This document shows, piece after piece, positions 52,019-61,668 of a stretch of DNA of 64,000 nt; the stretch's first letter is position 1; the number at the start of each line of letters is the position of its first letter. This DNA comes from Pyrinomonadaceae bacterium. Lineage in GTDB: Bacteria; Acidobacteriota; Blastocatellia; Pyrinomonadales; Pyrinomonadaceae. Location: contig JAIBCC010000005.1 in the NCBI GenBank assembly GCA_019694395.1, positions 147,863 through 211,862 on the forward strand, read 5' to 3'. Both the position numbers and the translations under genes were made by a program. Under the pieces are notes generated by a model. It was not told the DNA's origin. It worked only from the letters and a program-made list of their open reading frames with translations, and ran no database searches.

Positions 52019-53917
52019 GTTTTCGTCCAATTCCAGACGCAAATAGTCATATTGAACTCCGCGCGTTACATTTCCTGCCGGAATCGTTAATTTCAGAATG
52101 TTTGTTCCCGATTTCATCAAAGAGGCATCAAATGAAATCATTTTTTCCTGCCAATAACCACGATTTGCATCACGCCGAATAACTCCTGTATCAAGCAAAT
52201 CCGAAATAATACCAATTGGCTGGTCATTTAGTTTAAGAGCCAAAGTTTTTGATTCAGTTCCCGCGAATGCTATTCGCAGAGTCGCTTTGCCGGTCGGATT
52301 TTTGGGCAAATCAAACGAAACCGTCCAAGTTGTTTCGTCGCCCCGACCTTTTGAAACGTCACCATTAAGACGCGGAACCTGCATCAAATTCCAGTCTTTG
52401 CGGTAATCGCTTTTGCCGATGACAAAATTGACATCGTTCGGAAAATCTTTTGGATATTGATTGTATAAACCCCATTGCCAGTAATGGTCACCGTGCAAAA
52501 ACTCACCCGAAGTTCGGTCGGGAATTCCGATTTCCCAAAGCTGTTTGCCGTAGCGAACAGGTTGCCAAACTAATTTATCGAGATTTAAGATTTTTCCGGC
52601 TTCGACGGTTACATCGGTTTTGGCGTATTCTCCCAAAACGCCATCAACAAAAGCGTGCAAAGTAAAATTTCCGGGTCGCACATTTGGGATCGTAAATTTT
52701 CCATCTTTGTCGCCGCGCACCCAGAATTGATAATATTTTCCGTCCTTTTGCCAATCAACCGTTTCGCTTTTTTCGGTTTGATAATCGGGATGAGCAAGTC
52801 CGACCAGCAACTTGGACATATTTACCTGTGCCAAATCTTTCAAAATAATTTGTCCCGTCACTGTTCCGCGATTTTTTGCGCTCGGATAATTGTCGTCAAT
52901 CGCCCAATCATAAACCCATTTTTTAGCTTCTTTTTCGGCTTGTGCTAAAGCATTTTTGTGCATCGCTTCGGGAGTTTCACCGCTGTTGACGTAGAGCATA
53001 AAAGGACCGATAGTTTTACGCCATTCTTCGCCTTGATTAGCTTCCAAAACCGTTCCGCCGTAATGAGGACCTTTCCAGACATTTAAAATTGTGGCAGGAG
53101 CAGGTGCAGTCAATGAGTCGGTAAATGTCGCATCACGATGCGCGGAAAGTTCGAGCTTGGTTGGTCCGCCGCTCATATATTCATTGGAAGGATTTATCAG
53201 CCAAATCCCGATTTTTTGCTTGGTTGAACTCCAGCCGTAAGCGGGCGTGTCAAACTGAACGGCGGCATAATCGTATTTATGCTCGACCTGACCTTTCATC
53301 ACTCCGCTGTTCATCAGACGGGCTTCTTTCATATTCATCACCGTTCCGTGATTCCAATCATCAGCCGTAATCATCTGCATGGAACGGCGCGAATCAACCG
53401 TCATCCAATCGAAAACTTCGTCGTTTAATTTGACGACAAAACGTCCGACCGGAAAGGTTAATTTCGGATGTTCGGGTTTGTGATGCCAGATTTCTTCCAG
53501 ATAAATTCCCGAATCGCCGCGTCCCAATGAATAACGAACTTCGATGTCAGCAGGAACGCTTTTCGCCGGATCGCCGTCATACGCAAATTTGACTGAAACG
53601 GTGGCGCGTTCGCCTTTTATTTCAGTGGGATTCTGCAAAATGGAAGCCTGACGAATCGTCCCAAAATTCTGCGGAACGGCTGGCAATTTCCAAAATCCGT
53701 CAATTCCCATCGGACCGATCATTTCCAGCTTTTTGTATTTATATGAAGCAATCGAAGCAGAATTTTTGTCAATTTTGGCGATGACAATTCCGTTGTCGAG
53801 CGTGTAAAAATTGCCGTCATCGGTTAAAGAAACGGCTTTATTTGCCTGACCGTAAATCAGATTAGAACTTCCAAAAAGTAAAAATAATCCAATTGTAATC
53901 TGTAAAAACTTCTTCAT
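52007..53917 (-). CDS. Rhamnogalacturonan lyase, PL4-like
   Basis: A 636-residue secreted lyase that should cut the rhamnose-galacturonate backbone of RG-I by beta-elimination. The N-terminal beta-sandwich (NGIVIAKIDKNSASIASYKYK, HHKPEHPKLTFPVGRFVVKLN, DDWNHGTVMNMKEARLMNSG, GKWSSKQ-like YGWSSTKQKIGIWLINPSNEY, LNVWKGPHYGG) matches PL4. A fibronectin-III-like domain (NVRPGNFTLHAFVDGVLGEY) and a C-terminal CBM-like jelly roll (WEIGIPDRTSGEFLHGD, YDYLRLELDE) complete the PL4 layout. The ATG at 53917 overlaps the sulfatase stop by one base. Confidence 0.9.
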   Translation of the reverse strand: MKKFLQITIGLFLLFGSSNLIYGQANKAVSLTDDGNFYTLDNGIVIAKIDKNSASIASYKYKKLEMIGPMGIDGFWKLPAVPQNFGTIRQASILQNPTEIKGERATVSVKFAYDGDPAKSVPADIEVRYSLGRGDSGIYLEEIWHHKPEHPKLTFPVGRFVVKLNDEVFDWMTVDSRRSMQMITADDWNHGTVMNMKEARLMNSGVMKGQVEHKYDYAAVQFDTPAYGWSSTKQKIGIWLINPSNEYMSGGPTKLELSAHRDATFTDSLTAPAPATILNVWKGPHYGGTVLEANQGEEWRKTIGPFMLYVNSGETPEAMHKNALAQAEKEAKKWVYDWAIDDNYPSAKNRGTVTGQIILKDLAQVNMSKLLVGLAHPDYQTEKSETVDWQKDGKYYQFWVRGDKDGKFTIPNVRPGNFTLHAFVDGVLGEYAKTDVTVEAGKILNLDKLVWQPVRYGKQLWEIGIPDRTSGEFLHGDHYWQWGLYNQYPKDFPNDVNFVIGKSDYRKDWNLMQVPRLNGDVSKGRGDETTWTVSFDLPKNPTGKATLRIAFAGTESKTLALKLNDQPIGIISDLLDTGVIRRDANRGYWQEKMISFDASLMKSGTNILKLTIPAGNVTRGVQYDYLRLELDENGKN

Positions 53918-55248
53918 TAATTCACTTTCCAATTTTCCGAATCAACGTGTTCACGCTGCATAATTTCTTCGATTCGTTTGACGACATCAGGAAATTTGCC
54001 AGAAATATCGGTCGTTTCTTTTTCATCGGTCGCCAAATCGTAAAGTTCAAGCTTGCCTTTGATACCCCTGCGAATTCCTTTCCAGTGACCGAAGCGGACG
54101 GCTTGGACAAATCCGCCTTCGTAAAATTCCCAATATTGATAATCTTGTTTCGCAGATTTTTTGCCGAGCAAATCCTGCTTAAATGATTTTCCGTCAACAC
54201 GATTTTCAAATTTTGCACCAATCAAATCGGCAAAAGTCGGAAACAGATCGTATTGCGTCCAAGCAGTTGCAACTTCTTTGTTAGGCTTGATTTTCCCGTT
54301 CCATTGAGCGATAAACGGCGAACGAATTCCGCCTTCGTAAAGATCGCGTTTGATTCCGCGTAAGCCCATATTGCTTTGAAAAAGAGTTTGGTCGTAACTT
54401 CCTTCAACTTTCCCTTGCGGTCCATTGTCGGACATAAAAATGACGATGGTGTTTTTGTCGAGTTTTAATTCTTTCAGCAGTTTATTTATCTTTCCGACTT
54501 GTTCATCAATCAGCGAAACCATTGCCGCGTAGTTTTTTTGCTGAATCGTCCAATTTTCGTCTGTGTAGGGCGCATTGGAAGGAATTTCCATTCCGTTGCC
54601 CGTTTTGCGATTTAATTCATTGTTGGCGTGCGGCAAAATCGTCGCGTAATACAGGAAAAACGGTTGATTTTTCTCACGTTTGATAAAATCTTCGACCTCT
54701 TTTTGAAACAAATACGGTGAGTAATTTTCGACTCCGAGTTTCACAATTTCCTGATTTCGCCAGAGCGTTTCGGGATGATAATTGTGAGCAAGAGTTTGGT
54801 TCAAATAGCCGAAAAAGTAATCAAAACCTTTTTTATTGGGAATTCCTGTCGTGCCATCTTCGCCCAAACCCCATTTGCCGATTAAACCCGTTCGATAGTT
54901 TTGTGTTTTAAAGATTTCGGCAATCGTTGTGTCTTCGGGACGGAGCGGAACGCGTTCACCTTTCAGATTTTCGTTGCCGCGAATTCGGGCGTGTCCCTGA
55001 TGCAAACCCGTCATCAGGCTCGCCCTCGACGGGGCACAAACAGGTGCAGACGAATAAAAATTTGTGAACTTCACACCATTTTTCGCCATCGCGTCCAAGT
55101 TCGGCGTTTTGATGTATTTCTGCCCGTAACTACCCAAATCTCCAACGCCCAAATCATCTGCTAATATCAAGATAATATTAGGCTTTTTGGCTTGAGCGAA
55201 AGCGGAAAAACTCAATAATAAAATTGTCAGCAAAACTTTTATCTTCAT
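53917..55248 (-). CDS. Secreted S1-family sulfatase
   Basis: A 443-residue sulfatase with leader KIKVLLTILLLSFSAFAQ. It has the metal-binding ILADDLGVGDLGSYG, the CxPxR motif as CAPSRASLMTG with Cys at residue 71 (modified to formylglycine in active enzymes), GKWGLGEDG and MSDNGPQG with the second metal site. A maturase is required but not seen in the window. It overlaps GH2 by 4 bases. It suggests sulfated side chains or a sulfated secondary target; S1 subfamily and substrate cannot be given. Confidence 0.9.
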   Translation of the reverse strand: MKIKVLLTILLLSFSAFAQAKKPNIILILADDLGVGDLGSYGQKYIKTPNLDAMAKNGVKFTNFYSSAPVCAPSRASLMTGLHQGHARIRGNENLKGERVPLRPEDTTIAEIFKTQNYRTGLIGKWGLGEDGTTGIPNKKGFDYFFGYLNQTLAHNYHPETLWRNQEIVKLGVENYSPYLFQKEVEDFIKREKNQPFFLYYATILPHANNELNRKTGNGMEIPSNAPYTDENWTIQQKNYAAMVSLIDEQVGKINKLLKELKLDKNTIVIFMSDNGPQGKVEGSYDQTLFQSNMGLRGIKRDLYEGGIRSPFIAQWNGKIKPNKEVATAWTQYDLFPTFADLIGAKFENRVDGKSFKQDLLGKKSAKQDYQYWEFYEGGFVQAVRFGHWKGIRRGIKGKLELYDLATDEKETTDISGKFPDVVKRIEEIMQREHVDSENWKVN

Positions 55249-57623
55249 TTTCCAACCTTAATTGAAACCGATGCTGATTTCAGACCTTCAGCCGTGGCGG
55301 TCAATTTAATATTTCCCTTGTCGGCATTGGCTTTGAGCATCGCAAAACAAAAACCGTTATATGCCTTTCGGTTTGTTGCCTGAAAAGGTTCGATGCTGTT
55401 GTTGTCAAAACTGTCAACTGTCCCGATTGTTCCCGCACCTGAAACTTGAAAGTTAATCAAATTATTCGCATTCGGAACTAAAACTCCGTTTTCGTCAACG
55501 ATTTTAACTTCCGCGAAAACAACGTCATCCCAATTATTTTGAATCGAATTTTTATCAACGGTCAGCAGAATTTTGGCGGGTTTTCCGGCAGTTTTCAGTT
55601 CGTAATCGGCAACGATTTTTCCGCCGTTTATTCCGACAGCTTTGATTATTCCAGTTTCAAAATTCACTTTCCAATTGCGCGGGGAATCATCTACAGGTTT
55701 CGATTTTTTGCCCAGACTTTTGCCGTTCAAAAATAATTCGACTTCTCCGCAGTTACTGTAAATTTCGACGTTTTCTTCGTGCGGCGAAAGATTTTCGGGA
55801 TTCCAATCGGAAAATAAAACTGTCGGACGGCGTTCTTCGTTTGGATTGTAACCGGGATCGGTCGGTAATTTCGGCGTTCGGGCGATACGTCGGGCGATGT
55901 AAACCATCGGTTTATCCGACCACCAGCTTTGACGTTGAAAGGCAAGCGGTCGCCAAGTCGCGGTTTTGTAAAGCAAGCCTGCATTGTAAGTATTGGTCGG
56001 AAATTTAACAGTTTCGCCGATGTAATCAATGCCTGCCCAAACGAAATGTCCGGCGTATTCAGGATTATCGCGGACGGCGAGCCACTGCGTTAATTCGTGC
56101 GTGTTTTCCGTCCCGATAATTTTGCGGGTCGGCTTTTGTCGATGCGCCGCCAGAATTTCTTTTTCGCGGTAATTTTGCCCGACGACATCGAGCAGATCAG
56201 CTAAACCATTATCATAATCTTTGCTGACATTTGGGCGAAAAAGTCCTTGTGTAACAGGGCGGGTAGGATCATTTTCGTGAAAAGTTTCGACCAAACCTTT
56301 TAAGATCGGAATCGCAATTTCGGGTTTCGGCGTGTCGTGAATTTCGTTTCCCGCACTCCATAAAATAATGCTCGGATGATTGCGGTCGCGGCGCACTGTG
56401 TCGCGGACATCACGTTTTGACCATTCATTAAAATACAAATGATAATCAAACGGATTTTTCGCCACCGTCCATTGGTCAAAAAGTTCGTCCATCACGAGCA
56501 AACCCATTCGGTCGGCTAAATCCAAAACTTCCGGTGCGGGCGGATTATGTGCCGTGCGAATCGCATTCACGCCGATTTTCTGAAACTCTTTGAATCTTCG
56601 TTCCCAAACCGCTAACGGAACGGCTGCGCCGAAAGCACCGCCATCGTGATGAACGCAAACGCCTTTGACCTTAAAACTCTTGCCATTCAGCCAAAAACCT
56701 GTGTCCGCGTCAAAATGAAATTCGCGGATGCCGAAAGGGATTATTTCTTCATCAATCGTCTGTTTATTGCTTCTAATTCGGGCAACTGCTTTGTAAAGAA
56801 TACCTTTTTCAACATTCCAGAGTTGCGGATTTTTTACGTTTAATTCCAGACCGAAACTTGTTTGCTGTTTCGGTGAAATTGGAATTGATTTATTTTCAGC
56901 AGTAGCGACTATTTTTCCGTTTGGATCAAGAATATCGACTTGCATTGAAATGGTCTGAGCCGAATTCGATTGACTGATTACCTCACTTGAAACTTTCACA
57001 ACCGCTTCTTTTTCATTGACTTGCGGAGTTGTCACGAAAACTCCGTATTGCGGAAAATAAACTGCATTTTTCTTCACCAGTCGAACATGACGATAAATTC
57101 CCGCGCCAGTATACCAACGCGAAGCAGGTTGTAAAGATGTGTCGGCTTTGACGGCAATGACATTATCTTTTCCAAAATTTAGATGATCGGTTAGTTCGTA
57201 AGAAAAACTGATATAGCCTGACGGACGCTGACCGAGATGATGCCCGTTTATCCAAACATCCGAAATTCCCATCACGCCGTCAAATTCGATGAAAAACTTT
57301 TCACCCTCGTCTTTTTCGGAAACCACAAAATGTTTGCGATACCAAGAAACGCCCGACGGCAAGAAACCGCCCGAACCTGTCGTCGGATTCTTTTCGTCAA
57401 AAGGTCCTTCGATGCTCCAATCGTGAGGGACATTCAGTTTTCGCCAAGTCGAATCATCAAAGTCTACTTTCTCAGCATTGTCTGCATTTCCTTTTAAGAA
57501 TCGCCAATCTAAATCAAAAGAACTAGTCACGCGTGATTGAGCATCAACGTAAACACTGGAAACATTAATACTTACTAAAATCAGCAAAAATAAAAAGATG
57601 GGTTTGGTGTGTTTGGTTTTCAT
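55245..57623 (-). CDS. Glycoside hydrolase family 2 (beta-galactosidase-like)
   Basis: A 792-residue secreted GH2 enzyme. Order: leader, jelly roll (FDLDWRFLKGN, LNVPHDWSIEGPFDEKN, WYTGAGIYRHV), immunoglobulin-like domain, TIM barrel (KVKGVCVHHDGGAFGAA, AIRTAHNPPAPEVLDLADRMG, SAGNEIHDTPKP with acid/base Glu, IIGTENTHELTQW with nucleophile Glu), then DUF4982-like and Big-type domains. It likely frees galactose from RG-I galactan, to be used by galM, galK and galT. Beta-glucuronidase activity is a less likely alternative. Confidence 0.9.
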   Translation of the reverse strand: MKTKHTKPIFLFLLILVSINVSSVYVDAQSRVTSSFDLDWRFLKGNADNAEKVDFDDSTWRKLNVPHDWSIEGPFDEKNPTTGSGGFLPSGVSWYRKHFVVSEKDEGEKFFIEFDGVMGISDVWINGHHLGQRPSGYISFSYELTDHLNFGKDNVIAVKADTSLQPASRWYTGAGIYRHVRLVKKNAVYFPQYGVFVTTPQVNEKEAVVKVSSEVISQSNSAQTISMQVDILDPNGKIVATAENKSIPISPKQQTSFGLELNVKNPQLWNVEKGILYKAVARIRSNKQTIDEEIIPFGIREFHFDADTGFWLNGKSFKVKGVCVHHDGGAFGAAVPLAVWERRFKEFQKIGVNAIRTAHNPPAPEVLDLADRMGLLVMDELFDQWTVAKNPFDYHLYFNEWSKRDVRDTVRRDRNHPSIILWSAGNEIHDTPKPEIAIPILKGLVETFHENDPTRPVTQGLFRPNVSKDYDNGLADLLDVVGQNYREKEILAAHRQKPTRKIIGTENTHELTQWLAVRDNPEYAGHFVWAGIDYIGETVKFPTNTYNAGLLYKTATWRPLAFQRQSWWSDKPMVYIARRIARTPKLPTDPGYNPNEERRPTVLFSDWNPENLSPHEENVEIYSNCGEVELFLNGKSLGKKSKPVDDSPRNWKVNFETGIIKAVGINGGKIVADYELKTAGKPAKILLTVDKNSIQNNWDDVVFAEVKIVDENGVLVPNANNLINFQVSGAGTIGTVDSFDNNSIEPFQATNRKAYNGFCFAMLKANADKGNIKLTATAEGLKSASVSIKVGK

Positions 57624-57656
57624 AATTTTTGCCTTTTTACTTTTTACTTTTTACTT
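57624..57656 (-). repeat. A-rich AAAGTAAAAAG repeat at the ThuA stop
   Basis: Minus strand AAGTAAAAAGTAAAAAGTAA and onward to GGCAAAAATT, directly before the GH2 ATG. The ThuA stop (57637-57639) is its third TAA; the last residues VKSKK are repeat-coded. Confidence 0.85.
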
Positions 57657-58440
57657 GCGGTTCCGCACTTCCTTTGGCTTGCTTTAATGCCCATAAAATT
57701 CCGCCTAACAAATGTTTTTTGAATGATTCGGATTGTAAAACGTCTTCCCGGTGTCCGAGTGCGGTGTAAAAAACTTTGCCTTTGCCGTAATTGTGACACC
57801 AGGCAATCGGATAAAAACCTGATTTGTTAAAGTTTTCTTTGTCGCTTTGGTTTGGATTTTTGTCTAGCGAAAGCAAAATATGAGTTTTTTCACGGCTGAA
57901 ATTTTTGAATGTATAAATTTCGTCAAAAATTTCAAAAGATTTATCAAAATTCTCCGTTGCCGCATGTTTTTGGTCATTATTATTGAGAGTGACTTTTAGC
58001 TGTGGTCCGTGAGCTAAAAAAGTTCCGCCAATCATTTCGTAATATGGTTGATTTTCCTTAAAAGTATCGGTTGCAGCGTGAATTCCGATAAACGCTCCGC
58101 CCGCTTTAATCCACTTTAAAAAAGCCTCCATACTCGGCAAAGGCAAATCTCCGGTTGTGCTGGCAAAGATAACGCCGTCATAGTCTTGCAGCCCTGCCGC
58201 ATTCATTTTAACTGCTAAATCTTCGTCTGTTCGGGCGTAATCAACCGTAAAATTTCCGCTTGATTTCCCCAATTCTTCGATTACTTTTTCTAAAACAGGT
58301 ATTGACTGATGCTTGTAGCCTTTTGTCACTGTTACGACCAACAATTTCTTAGGTTTTGCATAACTTACAGAAACCGAAAACAGTAAGAAAAAGCCAATAG
58401 CAAATAAAATTCCAAGTTTTGAAAAAATATTATTCATCAT
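57637..58440 (-). CDS. Secreted ThuA-domain protein
   Basis: A 267-residue protein with leader FSKLGILFAIGFFLLFSVSV and a ThuA domain (class I glutamine-amidotransferase-like fold). Signs are VVTVTKGYKHQSIPVLEKVI, DYDGVIFASTTGDLPLP, WIKAGGAFIGIHAATDTF, TYTFKNFSREKTHILLS-like segments and AWCHNYGKGKVFYTALGHRED. ThuA proteins occur with trehalose and other sugar genes but the chemistry is unsettled. The C-terminus VKSKK is encoded by the A-rich repeat. It starts immediately after the GH28 stop. Confidence 0.82.
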   Translation of the reverse strand: MMNNIFSKLGILFAIGFFLLFSVSVSYAKPKKLLVVTVTKGYKHQSIPVLEKVIEELGKSSGNFTVDYARTDEDLAVKMNAAGLQDYDGVIFASTTGDLPLPSMEAFLKWIKAGGAFIGIHAATDTFKENQPYYEMIGGTFLAHGPQLKVTLNNNDQKHAATENFDKSFEIFDEIYTFKNFSREKTHILLSLDKNPNQSDKENFNKSGFYPIAWCHNYGKGKVFYTALGHREDVLQSESFKKHLLGGILWALKQAKGSAEPQVKSKK

Positions 58441-60099
58441 CTAAAACTCTTTCTTGTCAGTTTTATCAATTTTGCCATCAGCTACGTTTTTACTGTTTGT
58501 CACACTAAAATCCGATACATTTTTTAGGGAAAATAGTTTCTGATTTGTCTGGATTTTCAAGCGGTCAAAATCAATTCCATGCACATTATCTAAAACAAAA
58601 GCGGGACGAAAATCTTCTTTTTGAAATGAAACGCGGATGTTATCAAAAGTTACATTTTTAGCGTGGCGAATGTAAAAAGCGGAAGCAGGAAGCACGCCAA
58701 ACATACTCGGTTCGGGATAATTTTTTTCGTTTTCGGGGACTTCACGAGCTGCGTCCTCTTTTGTGCCTCCGCCTTTATAATTGATGTAAATATTGCTTAA
58801 ATTTACATCTTCAATCAGGCTTTCGGGCAATCCGGCAATGATCGAAGCAAATTCCGAATGAGCATCGTAAACCACTACATTACTTATATTTACTCGCTTA
58901 ACCCGGGCGATTGGGGAACCTTCTGGACCTCGTTGACGCTTGCCTAAACGAATAAAGATCGGCGCAGTCAAAATATCGCGCATTGTGATATTGGTGATGG
59001 AAATGTCCTCGATATTGCCACCGTCAACAGTTTCCAGCGCGAGTCCGCGGCAATGAACAAAATTAATATTGGAAATCGTGATATTTTTGAATCCGCCATT
59101 TGATTCCGTGCCGAATTTAATGCGTCCGGTCGGGCGATCTTTGTCGGGGGCAAATTCCTGTGTGGCTTGATAAGTTCCATCCAGCATCGTGCCTAGATCA
59201 AAAGCTGAAACCTGCGAGTTTGTGATCGTGACATTTTCGGTGGCGCGGGCGAATCCGAGAGCGTAACTGCTTTTCAAAACAATCGCATCATCATTCGGCG
59301 TATTGACGTAAGTATTTGATATTCTGACATTTCGGCAAGCATCAATATCGAACCCGTCCCGGTTGGTGTCAACTTTCAGACCGTCAATTACCAGATTATC
59401 AACACCGGTTGCCAAAAGCGCGAAATGTCCGCCCTGAAAAATCGTAAAATCTTTTAAAGTGATATTTTTACTTAGTTTTAAGGCGATTGCTTTTGTTCCC
59501 AAACCGTCCATTTCTTTCAAGGGAGAGGTTTCGCCAAGCGGTGAAACATTATTTTTCATACTGCTCGGCGTTTCACCTTCGGTGCGTGGCTTTTGCGGTC
59601 CCGGACTGCGGCGGCTCAAACCTTTTCCGTCAATTTTTCCTTGTCCGACAATCGCAAAATTCTCAATTCCGATGCCCCACATCAAACTGTTTTGCCAATG
59701 TGAATGTCCGAAATCCTGATACATATCCCATTGATTCGGCTCAAAACTATCATATTTTCCTTTGTGAATTGCCGGATCAGCCGCCAAAATCGTCGCGCCG
59801 TTGTCGAGGTAAAGCGTGATATTGCTTTTCAAATGAATGGAAAATGAAAGATAAGTTCCGGCAGGAAACAAAACTGTTCCGCCTCCGTTTTTCGCCGCCG
59901 TCTCGATTGCTAAATTTATTGCATCAGTGTCGAGAGTTTTGCCATCGCCTTTTGCTCCGTAATTCAAAACATTGTAAAAATTCCGAGTTTCAAAACGCGA
60001 ACCTGACGGGCGATTGGTTGTAAAATCGCCTTCAACCTGAGAAAAAATAATCTGCGTTTGCAGGACGCAAATGACAAAGAAAAAGAAAAGTTTTTTCAT
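58441..60099 (-). CDS. Secreted GH28 enzyme (exo-polygalacturonase/rhamnogalacturonase type)
   Basis: A 552-residue beta-helix with leader KKLFFFFVICVLQTQIIFSQ. GH28 segments: NYGAKGDGKTLDTDAINLAI, KVDTNRDGFDIDACRNV (Asp), TPNDDAIVLKSSYALG (paired Asp) and the IKFGTESNGG strand; the usual GHG reads LDGTYQ-to-GTES, as in the exo-acting branch with DTNRDG. An insert at about 170-205 (rich in Pro, Gly, Ser) carries an 8-bp DNA hairpin GGTGAAAC/GTTTCACC (59533-59576). It sits between another GH28 and ThuA with 0-4 base gaps. Confidence 0.87.
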   Translation of the reverse strand: MKKLFFFFVICVLQTQIIFSQVEGDFTTNRPSGSRFETRNFYNVLNYGAKGDGKTLDTDAINLAIETAAKNGGGTVLFPAGTYLSFSIHLKSNITLYLDNGATILAADPAIHKGKYDSFEPNQWDMYQDFGHSHWQNSLMWGIGIENFAIVGQGKIDGKGLSRRSPGPQKPRTEGETPSSMKNNVSPLGETSPLKEMDGLGTKAIALKLSKNITLKDFTIFQGGHFALLATGVDNLVIDGLKVDTNRDGFDIDACRNVRISNTYVNTPNDDAIVLKSSYALGFARATENVTITNSQVSAFDLGTMLDGTYQATQEFAPDKDRPTGRIKFGTESNGGFKNITISNINFVHCRGLALETVDGGNIEDISITNITMRDILTAPIFIRLGKRQRGPEGSPIARVKRVNISNVVVYDAHSEFASIIAGLPESLIEDVNLSNIYINYKGGGTKEDAAREVPENEKNYPEPSMFGVLPASAFYIRHAKNVTFDNIRVSFQKEDFRPAFVLDNVHGIDFDRLKIQTNQKLFSLKNVSDFSVTNSKNVADGKIDKTDKKEF

Positions 60100-60103
60100 A
60101 AAA

Positions 60104-61555
60104 TTATTTCTTTTTAACTTCCGGTAAATTTACATTTTCGCTGTTGACCAGCTTCAAAGGTTCTCCGTTATCAGTTTGGAGTTTGACATCTTTCATTATC
60201 CAATTTTTAGCAAATTGAATTGTTCCGGCTTCTTTGCCCTGAGCTTTAATATTTGAAAACGTTACATTTAGAATCATTTTTGCGGGCAAGCCTTCGGCGG
60301 TAAAAATTCGATTGGCGTTGATTGCTTCCACATTTTCGATCCTGATGTTACTGAATTCACAGTAGCCTTTTTCGACTGGAGTGACAGGCGTGTTCATCAC
60401 TTTCCAAAACGCAGGATAATTCGTCATACCTTCGGGAATGGTCGCGTAGGAATAGCTCGGATTCCAATTTAAGGTAAAAGTGAATGGCAAAATCACACCA
60501 TCCATTTTCAAACCGCGCACCAAAACATCTTTGACATACCCGCCGCGAGTTTTGGCAGATTTGAAACGAACACCTTCTTTCGTCCCAATTCCCTGATTGT
60601 TCAACGCCACAACGTAACGAATTCCGCCCGAAGTTTCGCTGCCGAAGGAAACTACACCGCCGCCGCGCCGGATTATATTGTCCCGAATGAAAACATATTC
60701 AGTCGGACGATTGACGCGCAATCCGTCAAAATCGCGTCCGGCTTTGAGACAAATATCATCATCGTTATTGTCAATGTCGCAATTTTGGATCAAAACGTAG
60801 CGCGAAGAATCAACATCAACTCCATCGGTGCTGGGTCCGCCATTATCGGAAATTTTGATTCCGTCAACCGTAATATATTCCGAATACAACACTTGCACTG
60901 TCCAAAAACCTGAGCGTTTTAAACTGACGTTTTCAACAGTTACGTCTTTGGAATTGGAAATCAGCATCAAGCGAACTCTTTCCGCATCGTAATCCGAAGC
61001 CCAACGCAGTCCTTTCGGTTCATATTCCTTTCGCAAAGCCCAATATTTGTCCCACCATTTTTGCCCGTTCCCGTCAATCGTGCCTTTACCGGAAATTCTG
61101 ACGTTTTGTGCGTTTTCGACATTTATCAACGCCGAAAGCCATTCCATTTCGATTCCGGCAACTCGTGTTGGCTTGCGCGGATAAAGTTTTTCATCATTAC
61201 TTGCTAAAAGCGTTACACCTTCACTAACCTGCAAATGAACGTTACTTTTCAAAAACAATGCGCCGGTTAGATAAGTTCCCTGATCGAAATGAACTGTTCC
61301 CCCTTTTTTGGAGGCTTCGTCAATCGCGTTTTGAATGGCTTTGGTCGAATCCGTTACGCCATCACCTTTTGCGCCAAAAGCATTTGCCGAGTAAATTCCG
61401 CCCGATTTCGGCAATTTTCGTGCGCCGGTTTTATAAACCCAATCCGGCAAATCACGGTCAAAAGATTGCTTTTTAGGTTGGGCAAAACCATTAATTGCAA
61501 CGATAAGAATTATAAAAATCAGCAAATGAGAATATCTAAAATTAAATTTGTCCAC
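60104..61555 (-). CDS. Secreted GH28 enzyme (third copy)
   Basis: About 483 residues. GH28 features: NAFGAKGDGVTDSTKAIQNAI, GGTVHFDQGTYLTG, GPSTDGVDVDSSRYV (Asp), IDNNDDDICLKAGRD (paired Asp), GGGVVSFGSETSGG and RFKSAKTRGGYV. A GTG at 61555 gives DKFNFRYSHLLIFIILIVAI, a normal leader. The frame opens at an ATG at 61672 that overlaps the galM stop by 4 bases, but those 39 codons translate the CACAGAT repeat and would bury the leader. Both starts are possible; I favour GTG. Rhamnogalacturonan hydrolysis is a likely role given PL4 and GH105. Confidence 0.85.
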   Translation of the reverse strand: MDKFNFRYSHLLIFIILIVAINGFAQPKKQSFDRDLPDWVYKTGARKLPKSGGIYSANAFGAKGDGVTDSTKAIQNAIDEASKKGGTVHFDQGTYLTGALFLKSNVHLQVSEGVTLLASNDEKLYPRKPTRVAGIEMEWLSALINVENAQNVRISGKGTIDGNGQKWWDKYWALRKEYEPKGLRWASDYDAERVRLMLISNSKDVTVENVSLKRSGFWTVQVLYSEYITVDGIKISDNGGPSTDGVDVDSSRYVLIQNCDIDNNDDDICLKAGRDFDGLRVNRPTEYVFIRDNIIRRGGGVVSFGSETSGGIRYVVALNNQGIGTKEGVRFKSAKTRGGYVKDVLVRGLKMDGVILPFTFTLNWNPSYSYATIPEGMTNYPAFWKVMNTPVTPVEKGYCEFSNIRIENVEAINANRIFTAEGLPAKMILNVTFSNIKAQGKEAGTIQFAKNWIMKDVKLQTDNGEPLKLVNSENVNLPEVKKK

Positions 61556-61650
61556 AGTTGCACACAGATAAACACGGATGTCCAAAACTCTTGACAAAAA
61601 CCTGATTTCATCAAGAAAAATCTGTGTGCATCTGTGTTTATCTGTAGATA
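61553..61650. repeat. Inverted repeat, CACAGATAAACAC family, between galM and GH28
   Basis: Arm 61562-61580 (ACACAGATAAACACGGATG) and inverted arm 61621-61647 (TCTGTGTGCATCTGTGTTTA then TCTGTAG). It lies in an open frame continuous with GH28. Confidence 0.75.
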
Positions 61651-61668
61651 ATTTGTTATTTCTTAATC

